Of a stretch of 64,000 nucleotides of DNA, positions 37,009 through 45,941 are shown one piece after another. The translations under genes and the position numbers were made by a program. Location of the stretch: positions 2,721,501 through 2,785,500 of the forward strand of contig NZ_FNUC01000003.1 of the NCBI RefSeq assembly GCF_900106035.1. Reading direction: 5' to 3'. The notes under the pieces are model-generated. The model made no database searches. It was not told the origin of the DNA and saw only the letters and a program-made list of their open reading frames with translations. Position 1 is the stretch's first letter, and every line of letters begins with the position of its first letter. The DNA comes from Jiangella alba. Its GTDB lineage: Bacteria; Actinomycetota; Actinomycetes; Jiangellales; Jiangellaceae.

Positions 37009-39330
37009 CTAGTCGCGGGCCAGGGCGGCCTGCAGTTGCCGCTCGAGGTCCAGGTAACGGTCGTCGGCCACGTTGACCTCGACCTTCACGATGCGGCCGC
37101 CGCTGAAGGCGAACCGCGGCGGATACTGCCGGGTGACGGCGTCGCCGCCGTCGTAGCCGACGCACAGGCCCTCGCCGCAGAGTGAGAAGTGCCCGGTCTG
37201 CGTGCGCAGCGCGCCCTCCGCGACCTGGGCCTCGTCGACGTAGAGCCGCGCGGTGCCGTGCGACTCGCCGTGCTCCCCCGTCTTCTCCTTGGCGAACTCG
37301 ACGCCGACGACGTGCCGCCCGCCGGGCAGCGGCCCGGACACCAGTTCCTGCTCGGGCGCGAGGCCGAGGAAGTTGTAGACGTAGTGCAGCCGGCCGTCCT
37401 TGACGAACAGCGTGTGGCCGCCGAACCGCGACCCGTGCGCCAGGATCACCCCCTCGGCCGAAGGCGACAACTCCACCTCGGCGAGGATCCGGTACGAGAC
37501 GCCGTGCGTGTTGGCGGCCGAGCGCTCGGGCACCTCCGCCGTGCCCGGGTAGTACGTGTACGTCCCGCTGGGCGGCGCCGGCGCCTGGAACTCGTACTTG
37601 ATGTAGTCGAGCACGCCGAGGTCGTTCAGCGGCAGCACGTCGTACTTGCCGGCCTCCTCGAACCAGAGGTCGACCAGTTCGCGCAGCCGGTCCGGGTGCT
37701 GGTCGGCGAGGTCGTGCGCCTCGGCGCGGTCGACGTCGGTGTGGAACAGCTGCCAGCGGTCGTCGGCGAAGTGCCCGATGTCCGACGGCACCGGACCGTG
37801 CACCGCGACGGCCTTCCAGCCCTCGTGCCAGATCGCCCGGGTGCCGAGCATCTCGTAGTACTGGGTGCGCCGGTTCGTCGGCGCCTTGCCGTCGTCGAAG
37901 CTGTAGCGCATCGACTCCCCCGGCAGCGGCGTCTGCTCGTAGCCGAGCACCGTCCCGGGCATCTCGACGCCGCAGCAGTCGAGGATCGTCGGGACGATGT
38001 CGATGGCGTGGTGGTACTGGTCGCGCACCTCGCCGCGGGCCTTGATACCTCGAGGCCACGAGATCACCAGCGGGTCGCAGACGCCGCCCTGGTACGAGTA
38101 CCGCTTGAACATGCGGTACGGCGTCGAGAACGCCATCGCCCAGCCGGTCGGGTAGTGGTTGTAGGTGTCCGGGCTGCCCAGCCGGTCGATCATCGGCAGG
38201 TTGTCCTCGATGCTGTCGGGCCAGCCGTTGAAGAACTTGTTCTCGTTCACCGACCCGTTCGGGCTGCCCTCTCCCGACGCGCCGTTGTCGGCGCAGTAGA
38301 AGACCAGCGTGTTGTCCAGCTGCCCGGACTCCTCCAGGTAGTCGACCAGCCGGCCGACCTCGTGGTCGGTGTACTCGGAGAAGCCCGCGTACACCTCGGC
38401 CATCCGCGCGAACAGCCGCTTCTCGTCCGCGCTGAGCGAGTCCCACGGGCGGACGGCGTCCTGCGGGCTGGTGGTGCCCTCCGGCATCGGGTTCATCGGG
38501 GTCAGCTCGGTGTTCTCCGGCAGGATCCCGCGCGCCTTCATCCGCGGCAGCACCCACTCGCGGTAGGCCTCGTAGCCGTCGTCGAAGGCGCCCTCGTACT
38601 TGTCGATCCACTCCTGCGGCGCGTGGTGCGGCGCGTGGTTGGCGCCCGGGCAGAAGAACAGGTACCAGGGCTTGTCCGGCTCGGTCTGCTTGCTGTCGCG
38701 GACGAACGAGATGGCCTTGTCCGTCAGGTCCTTGGACAAGTGATAGCCGTCCTCGGGAAGGTACGGCTGCTCGGTGTAGTGGTCGTCCTCGGCGAGGTCC
38801 GGGTACCACTGGTTGGTCTCGCCGCCGATGAAGCCGTAGAACCGGTCGAAGCCGCGGCGGATCGGCCAGTTCCGCTTCGACGCGCCCATCGCGAACTCGT
38901 CGACCGGGACGTTGTGGTTCTTGCCGACCCAGAACGTGTTCCAGCCCGCGTCGGAGAGCACCTGCGCCAGGAAGGCGTTCTCCATCGGGATGTGCGTGTG
39001 GTTGCCCGGGAAGCCGGTGGCGCTCTCGGCGATCGTGGCGAACGCGTTCTGGTGGTGGTTGCGGCCGGTCAGCAGGCACGAGCGGGTCGGTCCGCAGAGC
39101 GCGGTCGTGTGCCACTGGCTGTAGGTGAGGCCGTCGGCGGCCAGCCGGTCCAGCGTCGGCATCGAGATCCGCCCGCCATACGGCGACCACGCCGCCTGCC
39201 CCGTGTCGTCGTAGAGGATGACCAGGACGTTCGGCGAGCCTTCGGGCGCCCGGCTGGCCCGGAACGGCTCCCAGTCGGGCACCGAATCGCGGATGTCCAG
39301 GTTGATGACGCCGTTGAACCGCTTGGGCAT
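37009..39330 (-). CDS. Type I (formylglycine-dependent) arylsulfatase
   Basis: A 773-residue sulfatase. The modification motif CGPTR (Cys79, CXPXR) lies in TTALCGPTRSCLLTGR; metal ligands include DD41-42 in VILYDDTG and the late Asp-Asn in FYCADNGASG. No signal peptide, so it is probably cytosolic, like AtsA of Pseudomonas and mycobacterial homologues. It hydrolyses sulfate esters to release sulfate. ATG 39330 is chosen since MPKRFNGVINLDIRDSVPDW is the conserved family start; the frame remains open into the SulP gene. A copy of the 17-bp palindrome lies 65 bp upstream. Confidence 0.95.
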   Translation of the reverse strand: MPKRFNGVINLDIRDSVPDWEPFRASRAPEGSPNVLVILYDDTGQAAWSPYGGRISMPTLDRLAADGLTYSQWHTTALCGPTRSCLLTGRNHHQNAFATIAESATGFPGNHTHIPMENAFLAQVLSDAGWNTFWVGKNHNVPVDEFAMGASKRNWPIRRGFDRFYGFIGGETNQWYPDLAEDDHYTEQPYLPEDGYHLSKDLTDKAISFVRDSKQTEPDKPWYLFFCPGANHAPHHAPQEWIDKYEGAFDDGYEAYREWVLPRMKARGILPENTELTPMNPMPEGTTSPQDAVRPWDSLSADEKRLFARMAEVYAGFSEYTDHEVGRLVDYLEESGQLDNTLVFYCADNGASGEGSPNGSVNENKFFNGWPDSIEDNLPMIDRLGSPDTYNHYPTGWAMAFSTPYRMFKRYSYQGGVCDPLVISWPRGIKARGEVRDQYHHAIDIVPTILDCCGVEMPGTVLGYEQTPLPGESMRYSFDDGKAPTNRRTQYYEMLGTRAIWHEGWKAVAVHGPVPSDIGHFADDRWQLFHTDVDRAEAHDLADQHPDRLRELVDLWFEEAGKYDVLPLNDLGVLDYIKYEFQAPAPPSGTYTYYPGTAEVPERSAANTHGVSYRILAEVELSPSAEGVILAHGSRFGGHTLFVKDGRLHYVYNFLGLAPEQELVSGPLPGGRHVVGVEFAKEKTGEHGESHGTARLYVDEAQVAEGALRTQTGHFSLCGEGLCVGYDGGDAVTRQYPPRFAFSGGRIVKVEVNVADDRYLDLERQLQAALARD

Positions 39331-39364
39331 GGGATCCCCCTCGTCTGTGTCGGGGTCGGTGGCC

Positions 39365-41098
39365 TCATCGTCGGGCGGCGCCGTCACCGGCGGCCTCACC
39401 TTCTCCGGGTGAGGTCGCCGCGACCGCCGCGTCGACGGTCGGGTAGAGCCGGTCCACCACCCGCGCGGCGCCGGCCCGCCGCAGCACGTCGCGCACCTGT
39501 CCGACGTCGCCGACGGCGAGCAGCCGGACGCCGCGGGCGGCCAGCTCGGTCTCGGTGTCACGCAGCATCCCGGCCGCGGTGACGTCGACGGACGGCACGG
39601 TGGCGGCGTCCAGCACCAGAGCGCGGACGCCGTCGGCGCCGGCCAGCTCCAGCAACCGGTCCTGGACGGCGTCGGCGTTGGCGAAGTAGAGCGGGCTCTC
39701 CACCCGGACCACGACGACGCCGTCAACCGGGGAGCTCCCCGGATCCCGCGCGACGTCGACCCACTGTCCCGTCCCGCCCGCGACCCGGCCGAGCACGGCG
39801 ACATGCGGGTGCGCCGTCCGCGCCAGCAGCAGCACGACCGACAGGACGACGCCGATGAGCAGGCCGGGCAGGGTGTCGAAGAAGAGGACGCCGAGCATGG
39901 CGCCGACGGCGCAGATGAAGTCGGCCCGGGCGACGCGGCCGTAGATCGAGGCCAGCGCCGCGGTGTTGACCTCGTACAGCCGCCGCAGCCCGCCGATGTC
40001 GACCAGCTCGATCACCGCCGCGATGACGACGGCGGCCAGCGCCGGTTCCGGCAGCTCGGCGAACAGCGGCGTCAGGATCAGCAGCGTCAGCACCGTCAGC
40101 GCGGCGACCGTCCACCCGGACACCTGCGACCGTGCGCCGGCGCCGGCGTTGACCGCCGTCTTCGACAGGCTGCCGTTGACCACCATGCCGTTGAAGAGGC
40201 CGGAGCCGAGGTTGGCCGCGCCCAGCCCGGCCAGCTCCCGGTTCGCGTCGATCCGGTAGCCGTCGCGGCGGGCATAGGTCTTCGCCGCGCCGAGCCCTTC
40301 GGCGAAGCCGACCAGCATGACGCCGGCCGCGCCGGACAGCAGCAGCGGGATGTCCGACGCCGCGTCGAGATCGGGCACGCTCGGCGCCGGCAGCCCCGCG
40401 TCGATGTGCCCGACGACGGAGACGCCGCGGTCCTCCAGGCCGAGCAGGACCGCCAGCACGATGCCGAGCACCACCGCCGCCAGCGACCCCGGCACCATCG
40501 GCGCCGTCCGGCGCAGGATCAGGACCAGCGCGAGGCAGCCCAGGCCGACCAGCGCCGACCAGCCGTTGGTGTCGCCGAGGGCGGTCACGACGGCCCACAG
40601 CTTCTGGAAGAAGTTGCCCTCGCCGCCCTCGATCCCGAACAGCTTCGGCAGCTGCCCGACGATGATCACCAGCGCCATCCCGACGATGAAGCCCTTCAGC
40701 ACCGGCTCGGAGACGAAGTTGGCGAGGAAGCCCAACCGCAGCAGCCCGGCCAGCACCGCCAGCGTGCCCACGGCGACCGCGAGGCCCGCCGTATAAGCGG
40801 GGAAATCCCCGGATCCGTTCGACACGATCCCGCCGACCACCCCCGCCGACAACGCCGCCGTCGCCGACATCGGCCCCACCACTACGTGCCGCGAGCTGCC
40901 CAGCAGCGGGTAGAGCAGCAGCGCCGGGATCGCCGCGTACAGGCCGATCACCGGTGAGACGCCCGCGATCGACGCGTACGCCAGGGACTCCGGGATCAGC
41001 ACCGCCCACACCGTCAGCCCGGCCACCAGGTCGCGGCGCAGCCACGATCGCCGGTAGCCGCGCAGCGACCCCAAGAACCACGCCGGCATGCGGCCCAT
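39365..41098 (-). CDS. SulP-family anion transporter with STAS domain
   Basis: A 577-residue SulP protein. About 12-14 membrane segments, with AGLTVWAVLIPESLAYASIA early and NGSLSKTAVNAGAGARSQ in the core; the C-terminal STAS domain (about 440-560) has VVVRVESPLYFANADAVQDR and LDAATVPSVDVTAAGM. Substrates in the family include sulfate and bicarbonate; a sulfatase operon 35 bp downstream favours sulfate. ATG 41098, with ATG 41089 as an alternative. A 17-bp palindrome copy lies 27 bp before the start and another inside its 3' end. Confidence 0.92.
   Translation of the reverse strand: MGRMPAWFLGSLRGYRRSWLRRDLVAGLTVWAVLIPESLAYASIAGVSPVIGLYAAIPALLLYPLLGSSRHVVVGPMSATAALSAGVVGGIVSNGSGDFPAYTAGLAVAVGTLAVLAGLLRLGFLANFVSEPVLKGFIVGMALVIIVGQLPKLFGIEGGEGNFFQKLWAVVTALGDTNGWSALVGLGCLALVLILRRTAPMVPGSLAAVVLGIVLAVLLGLEDRGVSVVGHIDAGLPAPSVPDLDAASDIPLLLSGAAGVMLVGFAEGLGAAKTYARRDGYRIDANRELAGLGAANLGSGLFNGMVVNGSLSKTAVNAGAGARSQVSGWTVAALTVLTLLILTPLFAELPEPALAAVVIAAVIELVDIGGLRRLYEVNTAALASIYGRVARADFICAVGAMLGVLFFDTLPGLLIGVVLSVVLLLARTAHPHVAVLGRVAGGTGQWVDVARDPGSSPVDGVVVVRVESPLYFANADAVQDRLLELAGADGVRALVLDAATVPSVDVTAAGMLRDTETELAARGVRLLAVGDVGQVRDVLRRAGAARVVDRLYPTVDAAVAATSPGEGEAAGDGAARR
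39396..39412. promoter_or_regulatory. Candidate operator TCACC-N7-GGTGA, copy 2
   Basis: TCACCTTCTCCGGGTGA, flanked to give CCTCACC and GGTGAGG arms. It lies within the last codons of the SulP gene, 65 bp before the sulfatase start, so sulfatase-DUF1269-FGE may be driven from here. Confidence 0.5.
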
Positions 41099-41125
41099 CG
41101 TCGGCCGCGACCGTCGGCCGGGTCC

Positions 41126-41142
41126 TCACCCCGTTCGGGTGA
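41126..41142. promoter_or_regulatory. Candidate operator TCACCC-N5-GGGTGA, copy 3
   Basis: TCACCCCGTTCGGGTGA, 27 bp before the SulP start at 41098. Identical over all 17 bp (and two flanking bases on the right, CG) to copy 4. Confidence 0.65.
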
Positions 41143-41442
41143 CGCCGCCCGCGACCGGCATCGCTGCACCTCCCGGGCCCCGCGCCCGCCGCACCTTCCA
41201 GCCGCCTTCCGGCCCTCGCGCCCGCCCGGCCGCCCGTCCGGCCGCCGCGCCTCCCAGCCACCGCACTCGCCCTCACCGCCCCGCCACGGCGCCCGCTGCT
41301 CCCGGCCGTCGCACCTGTCACGTTGTCCGGAACCGCCCACGCGGGCCGCCCGGCTCCCGCCGCCCGGCCGCGGCACCGACCAGCGCCACCCCACGGGCCG
41401 CGCACCCCTCCCTCTCCCCTCCCTTCCCCGGGCGCCGGGGCT

Positions 41443-41459
41443 TCACCCCGTTCGGGTGA
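41443..41459. promoter_or_regulatory. Candidate operator TCACCC-N5-GGGTGA, copy 4
   Basis: TCACCCCGTTCGGGTGA, 56 bp before the GAP-family gene. The same 17 bp as copy 3 although the flanks differ, which argues for selection on the site. Confidence 0.65.
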
Positions 41460-41515
41460 CGCCCCGCTCCCCCGGCCGCGGCCACCATGAACGCGACCCG
41501 ACGGGCGGAGGCGGC

Positions 41516-42193
41516 ATGGGCGAGGCGATCGGTGCGGTCCTGCCGCTCGGTGTGGGCGTCGCGCTCAGCCCGTTGCCGATCGTCGCGGTCGTGCTGATGC
41601 TGGGCAGTGAGCGCGGACGGGTGACCGGGCCGGCGTTCCTGGCCGGCTGGCTGCTCGGACTGGCCGTCGCCGGCACCGTCGTGCTGCTGGTCGCGGCGGC
41701 CGCCGGACCGGCCGACGACGGCGAGCCGGCGACGTGGGTGGGGTGGCTGAAGCTGGTCCTCGGCATCCTCGTCCTGCTCATGGCCGTACGCACTTGGAGG
41801 CAGCGGCCCCGCGACGACGCCGAACCGGACCTGCCCGGCTGGATGACGGCGCTGGACTCGTGGTCCGCGGGCAAGTCGCTGGGGCTGGGCGCGCTGCTGT
41901 CGGCCGTCAACCCGAAGAACCTCATGCTCACGGTGGCGGCCGCCGCGGCGATCGCGCAGACGGGCATCGGCGCCGGCGGGCAGGCCGTCGCGCTGGCCGT
42001 GTTCGTGCTGATCGGGGCGCTCGGGCCGGGGCTGCCGGTGCTGCTCGCGTTCACACTCGGGGAGCGCGCGGACCGGATGCTGGCCGACCTCAAGACCTGG
42101 CTGGCCCGGCACAACGCGGCCGTGCTGACGGTCGTGCTGCTGGTGATCGGCGCGAAGCTGATCGGCGACGGCATCGCCGGGCTGTCCGGGTGA
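41516..42193 (+). CDS. GAP-family membrane protein
   Basis: A 225-residue membrane protein with about six segments of the GAP (Sap, sulfolipid-1-addressing protein) family: LPLGVGVALSPLPIVAVVLM, the mid motif SAGKSLGLGALLSAVNPKNL and LLAFTLGERADRMLADLK. Relatives in mycobacteria help move sulfolipid or glycopeptidolipid to the surface. AGGCGGAGG lies before the ATG. Its stop overlaps the SulP gene start (GTGA). Operator copy 4 lies upstream. Confidence 0.88.
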   Translation: MGEAIGAVLPLGVGVALSPLPIVAVVLMLGSERGRVTGPAFLAGWLLGLAVAGTVVLLVAAAAGPADDGEPATWVGWLKLVLGILVLLMAVRTWRQRPRDDAEPDLPGWMTALDSWSAGKSLGLGALLSAVNPKNLMLTVAAAAAIAQTGIGAGGQAVALAVFVLIGALGPGLPVLLAFTLGERADRMLADLKTWLARHNAAVLTVVLLVIGAKLIGDGIAGLSG

Positions 42194-43773
42194 ACCGCTC
42201 CGACGTCGTCGCGGGCGTCGTGGCCGGCGCCGTCGTCATCCCGCAGGCCATGGGATACGCGGGCGTCGCCGGGCTGCCGGTGCAGGTCGGGCTGTACACG
42301 TGCATCGTCCCGATGGCGGTGTACGCGCTGCTGGGCGGCGCCCGGCGGCTGAGCATGAGCACGACGTCGACGATCGTGGCGCTGGCCGGGCTGGCGATGG
42401 CCGCCGCGGGCACACCCGACGACCCGGACGAGGCGATGGCCGCCGTCAGCACGCTGACGCTGCTGACCGGCCTGGCGCTGCTGCTGTTCTGGCTGCTCCG
42501 GATCGGCTGGGTGGTCGACGCGATCTCCGACACCGTCGTCAGCGGCCTGAAGATCGGCGTCGGGCTGACCATCATCGTCGACCAGCTGCCGCACCTGCTC
42601 GGCATCGACGCCGGCCCGGACGGGTTCCTGCGCGGCGTCGGACACGTGGTGACGCACCTCGGCGACGCCAACCGCGCCACCGTCGTCGTCTCGACGCTGA
42701 CGCTGGGCGGGCTGTGGGCGCTGCACCGGTGGGCGCCGCGGGTGCCCGGCCCGCTGCTCGCCGTCGCGGGCGGCATCGCGGCGACGGCGTGGGCCGGTCT
42801 GCCCGACCGGGGCGTCGAACTGATCGCGCCGGTGCCCAGCGGGCTGCCGGTCCCGGCCCTGCCGCCGCTCGACGACGCGTGGACGATGCTGCCGTACGCG
42901 CTGGCCATCGCGCTGATGGCGTTCATGGAGACGATCGCCGTCGGCCGCGGCACCCGGGAGCCGCAGGACCCGCCGATCCTCGCCGGCCGCGAACTGCTGG
43001 CGAACGGGACGGCCGCGGTCGCCGGGTCGTTCGTCGCGACGGCGCCGCCGGCCGGCGGGTTCTCGCAGACGATGGTGAACGTCGAGGCGGGCGCGCGGAC
43101 CCAGCTCAGTTCGCTGGTGACGGCCGGGGTCGCGGTGGCGGCGGCGCTGTTCCTGGCACCGGTGCTCAGCGACCTGCCGGAGGCCACACTGGCCGCCGTC
43201 GTCGTGGTCGCGGTGACCGGCCTGCTGGACGTCGGCGAGCTGCGCCGGATCGGCCGGATCGACCGCGCGGAACTGGTGGTCGCGCTGATCACCGGTGCGA
43301 TCGCGCTGGTGACGAACCTGCTGGTGGGCGTCGTCGCGGGCGTGTTCTGCACCTATTACCTGGTGTTGCGCCGGCTCAACCACCCGGTGCTGACCGAGCA
43401 GCGGCCGGCGCCCGGGCTGCTGGTGGTCCGCATCGAGGGCGCGATGTACACGATGAACGTGCGCGCCGTGCAGGCCGAGCTGCTGCGCCTGGCGGCGGAG
43501 GACCCGCGGCCGCGGGTGCTGCTGCTCGACCTCGGCGCGACGCTGGACACGTCCGTCACCGTGTTGGACGCGTTCGTCGCGGCCGAGCAGCAGCTGGCGA
43601 AGGACGGCGTCGAGCTCTGGGTGGCCCGGGTCCCCGAGGCGGCGCTGGCGAAGGCGCGGCGGACGGCGGCCTGGCCGGCCTGGCGCGACAGCGGCCGGGT
43701 GCACCCGACGGTGCGGGCCGCCGTCGGCGCCTACGAGGGCCTGGCCGCCGAGGGTCCGGACGGCGCCGCCTGA
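42190..43773 (+). CDS. SulP-family transporter with STAS domain, second copy
   Basis: A 527-residue SulP protein. Core motifs VVIPQAMGYAGVAGLPVQVG and GGFSQTMVNVEAGARTQLSS, about 11 membrane segments, then a STAS domain with VRIEGAMYTMNVRAVQAELL. It is distinct from the SulP at 39365 (different opening, MET-rich loop, shorter). GTG start, coupled to the GAP gene. Its last 43 bp overlap the convergent gene at 43731. Confidence 0.9.
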   Translation: MNRSDVVAGVVAGAVVIPQAMGYAGVAGLPVQVGLYTCIVPMAVYALLGGARRLSMSTTSTIVALAGLAMAAAGTPDDPDEAMAAVSTLTLLTGLALLLFWLLRIGWVVDAISDTVVSGLKIGVGLTIIVDQLPHLLGIDAGPDGFLRGVGHVVTHLGDANRATVVVSTLTLGGLWALHRWAPRVPGPLLAVAGGIAATAWAGLPDRGVELIAPVPSGLPVPALPPLDDAWTMLPYALAIALMAFMETIAVGRGTREPQDPPILAGRELLANGTAAVAGSFVATAPPAGGFSQTMVNVEAGARTQLSSLVTAGVAVAAALFLAPVLSDLPEATLAAVVVVAVTGLLDVGELRRIGRIDRAELVVALITGAIALVTNLLVGVVAGVFCTYYLVLRRLNHPVLTEQRPAPGLLVVRIEGAMYTMNVRAVQAELLRLAAEDPRPRVLLLDLGATLDTSVTVLDAFVAAEQQLAKDGVELWVARVPEAALAKARRTAAWPAWRDSGRVHPTVRAAVGAYEGLAAEGPDGAA

Positions 43774-45620
43774 CCCGTCGCCAGCTCGAGCGCCGCCAGC
43801 AGCACGCCCGCGATCAGCAGGATCCCCAGCACCACGGCCGCGTTCGGGTAGTTCCAGAACACGAACACCAGCACCGCGACGGACAGGACGGCGATCTGCA
43901 CCGGCCGCTTGTGCCGGCGCAGCCAAACGGCCGTCGACGAGTTCCGCCAGCCCCATCCGGTGCCGACGTCGCCCAGCCGCGCGACACCTCGCCGCACCGC
44001 GACCGCCTGCGGCGACGGTCCCGTCAGCCACGCGACCAGCGCCACGGCCAGCCCGGCCGCGAGCACCATGCGCAGCGTCGTCCGCAGCAGCGACACCACC
44101 TGGTCGAACAGCGCGCCCGCCGCGGCGTCGTCCACCTCCGGCGGCAGCGCGCCCAGGTACACCGGGCGGGCGATCGTCAGCGCGGCGCCGAGCACCAGCA
44201 TCGCCAGCGCGAGCCCGATACCGGCGCCGACCAGCGCACGCCGCCGGCCGCGGGCCACCAGCACACCGGCCGCGATGAACGCGAGCGCGATGACCGGCAG
44301 CCACGTGCCCAGGCGGTCGATCAGCCGGAACCCGGCCTGCGCCTTCTCGACATCGTCTGACTGGAACAGCGTCAGCGTCATGTCCGTCGACGGGATGGCC
44401 GACGCCCGCGAGAACCCCGCGTCGACCAGCCGCTGCTTCGCGTCCTCGATGACCGGCGCCAGCTGGATGCTGACGGTGTTGCCCTCGACCTGGACCGCGC
44501 CGTTCTCGTTCTTCCCGGTGAGCGCCGCGACCAGGGCCTGATGGGCGGCCCGGTTGGCCTGCGTCCACGCGTCGGCGAACCGGTCACTGGCGACGACCGT
44601 GCCGACCTGGTCGTGCACCCACCCCTGCACCGCGCCGCCGATCGGCCCGGCCAGATCGTTGAGCGTCGATGTCAGCCGCGGCCGGGCCCCCTGCGCCGCC
44701 AGCAGGTCCGACGCCTCCTTCACCACGCCCGGCACATCGATCTCCTGCATGAGCCGGTTGGTGACGCGGTTGGTGACGGCCCGCTCGATGTCCGGGTTCC
44801 GCGCCAGCGGGCCGACGGTCTCGACGTAGCGGTCGGTGTTCGTGACGACGGAGTCCACCCACACGGCGGCGGTGGCGGGGATCGCCAGCACGCAGCCAAT
44901 GAAGATCAGGACGGGTGCGAGCCAGGCCCGCCACCGCCCGCCCGGCGCGGCCTGGGCCCGGGCCGGCGAGGCGGGTCCCACCGGCGCCTCGCCGGCCGCG
45001 GTGCCTGCGGCGCGCAGCTGGGCCACCTCGGTGCGCAGCCGCTCCAGCTCCGCCCGGTCCCCGGCGCCGAGCCCGTCCTCCCCGGCGCCGCCGTCCGTTG
45101 CGCCATGCTCCCCTGGGCCGTGCTCCCCTGGGCCGTGCTCCCCTGGGCCGGCCGGCTCGTCGCCGGACGGTGTGTCCGCGGCCTCCGCACCCGGCGTGCG
45201 ACCGGCCCGCCTCCGACGCGCCCGGCGAGCGGCGGCCGAGGAGGCGGTCACGGTGTCATCGGCGCCCTGGGCGCCGGCACCCGCGGAGCCGGCGCCCTCG
45301 ACATCGGCGCCCTGGGCGCCGGCACCCGCGGAGCCGGCGCCCGTGCTGTCGGACGCCGGACGGTCGCCGGCCGCCTCGGCGCCGCCGCCGGCGCCTGGTG
45401 CTTCCGCGCCCGTGCCGCCGGCGCCCGTGCTGTCAGCCGCCGGTCGGCCGGGGGCCGCGGCGGTGCCGCCACCGCCCGCCGCGCCCTCGGACGCCGGCGG
45501 TTCGGACGCCGGGCCTTCGGCGCCCGTGCTGTCGGACGCCGGTGGGCCGGTGCGCCGAGGACCGTCGGCGGGGCGGTCGGCGGGATCGCCGGTGGGCGGG
45601 GTCCGCGGCTCGTCGGACAT
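43731..45620 (-). CDS. Large membrane protein with repetitive N-terminal region
   Basis: A 629-residue protein. Residues 1-215 are low complexity (Ala, Gly, Glu, Pro, Ser) with repeats such as GPGEHGPGEHGPGEHG and two STGAGSAGAGAQGAD-like blocks. Then come a membrane segment (AWLAPVLIFIGCVLAIPAT), an extracytoplasmic region of about 240 residues and about four more segments (WLPVIALAFIAAGVLVARG, IGLALAMLVLGAALTIA, MVLAAGLAVALVAWL, IAVLSVAVLVFVFWN). No enzymatic motif. Function unknown; related actinobacterial proteins are annotated only as membrane proteins. Confidence 0.82.
   Translation of the reverse strand: MSDEPRTPPTGDPADRPADGPRRTGPPASDSTGAEGPASEPPASEGAAGGGGTAAAPGRPAADSTGAGGTGAEAPGAGGGAEAAGDRPASDSTGAGSAGAGAQGADVEGAGSAGAGAQGADDTVTASSAAARRARRRRAGRTPGAEAADTPSGDEPAGPGEHGPGEHGPGEHGATDGGAGEDGLGAGDRAELERLRTEVAQLRAAGTAAGEAPVGPASPARAQAAPGGRWRAWLAPVLIFIGCVLAIPATAAVWVDSVVTNTDRYVETVGPLARNPDIERAVTNRVTNRLMQEIDVPGVVKEASDLLAAQGARPRLTSTLNDLAGPIGGAVQGWVHDQVGTVVASDRFADAWTQANRAAHQALVAALTGKNENGAVQVEGNTVSIQLAPVIEDAKQRLVDAGFSRASAIPSTDMTLTLFQSDDVEKAQAGFRLIDRLGTWLPVIALAFIAAGVLVARGRRRALVGAGIGLALAMLVLGAALTIARPVYLGALPPEVDDAAAGALFDQVVSLLRTTLRMVLAAGLAVALVAWLTGPSPQAVAVRRGVARLGDVGTGWGWRNSSTAVWLRRHKRPVQIAVLSVAVLVFVFWNYPNAAVVLGILLIAGVLLAALELATGQAAPSGPSAARPS
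45106..45150. repeat. 15-bp unit, three perfect tandem copies
   Basis: TGCTCCCCTGGGCCG occurs three times head to tail inside the gene at 43731 and encodes GEHGP repeats. Perfect copies suggest recent slippage and possible length variation between strains. Confidence 0.85.
45258..45347. repeat. 45-bp direct tandem duplication
   Basis: A 45-bp unit beginning ATCGGCGCCCTGGGCGCC (45258-45302) is repeated at 45303-45347, the first 40 positions being identical. It lies in the same low-complexity region and encodes the repeated GAGSAGAGAQGAD block. Confidence 0.8.
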
Positions 45621-45632
45621 GGTGGGCGCCCG

Positions 45633-45941
45633 TCAGTCCGCTCCGCCCCGGGCCGCCACCAGCCGCCGGCCGGCCCGGGCGGTCCGGCTGCGCGGACCCG
45701 GCTGCGCGGGCACCACCAGCCCGCTCGCCGCAGCCGAACCGGCCGACGCGCCCGGCACAGCCGAACCAGCCGACCCGGCAGCCCCAGCCGGCGCCGCCCC
45801 ACCATCGTCCCCGGCGCCTGGCGCCGGCCGCCGGGCGGTGGCATGCGTCACCACGTTCCGGATCACCTGCGGAGTCCCGTCCAGGACCGCGGCACTGGTC
45901 ACAGCACCCAGCAGTCCGGGCCGGTCGAATCGTCCGGTCAT
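45633..45941 (-). CDS. Small Ala-rich protein, paralogue of the SHOCT protein N-terminus
   Basis: A 102-residue protein. Its opening GLLGAVTSAAVLDGTPQVIR is like the opening of the SHOCT protein at 50581 (LLRGMARTAVVAGTATAV), and both follow a DUF6325 gene. Here the rest is Ala/Gly/Pro-rich and basic, with no SHOCT motif. The ATG overlaps the DUF6325 stop by one base (TGATG). It could be a decayed or rewired member of a duplicated two-gene unit. Confidence 0.7.
   Translation of the reverse strand: MTGRFDRPGLLGAVTSAAVLDGTPQVIRNVVTHATARRPAPGAGDDGGAAPAGAAGSAGSAVPGASAGSAAASGLVVPAQPGPRSRTARAGRRLVAARGGAD

Larger units (their letters stand above)
41099..41515. other. 417-bp divergent regulatory region between SulP and GAP genes
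   Basis: No gene is credible here. Each end carries an identical operator copy (41126-41142 and 41443-41459) close to one of the two divergent starts. The 300 bp between are strongly C-rich on the plus strand (runs such as CCTCCCTCTCCCCTCCC at 41408-41424) with no clear -10/-35. The strand bias and lack of codon structure argue against a missed gene. Confidence 0.6.

Noticed and set aside
39331-39804. N-terminal extension of the sulfatase into a longer fused protein
   Set aside because: The extension overlaps the STAS end of the SulP gene, and the sulfatase family starts at MPKRFNGVINLD; an ATG is present there.
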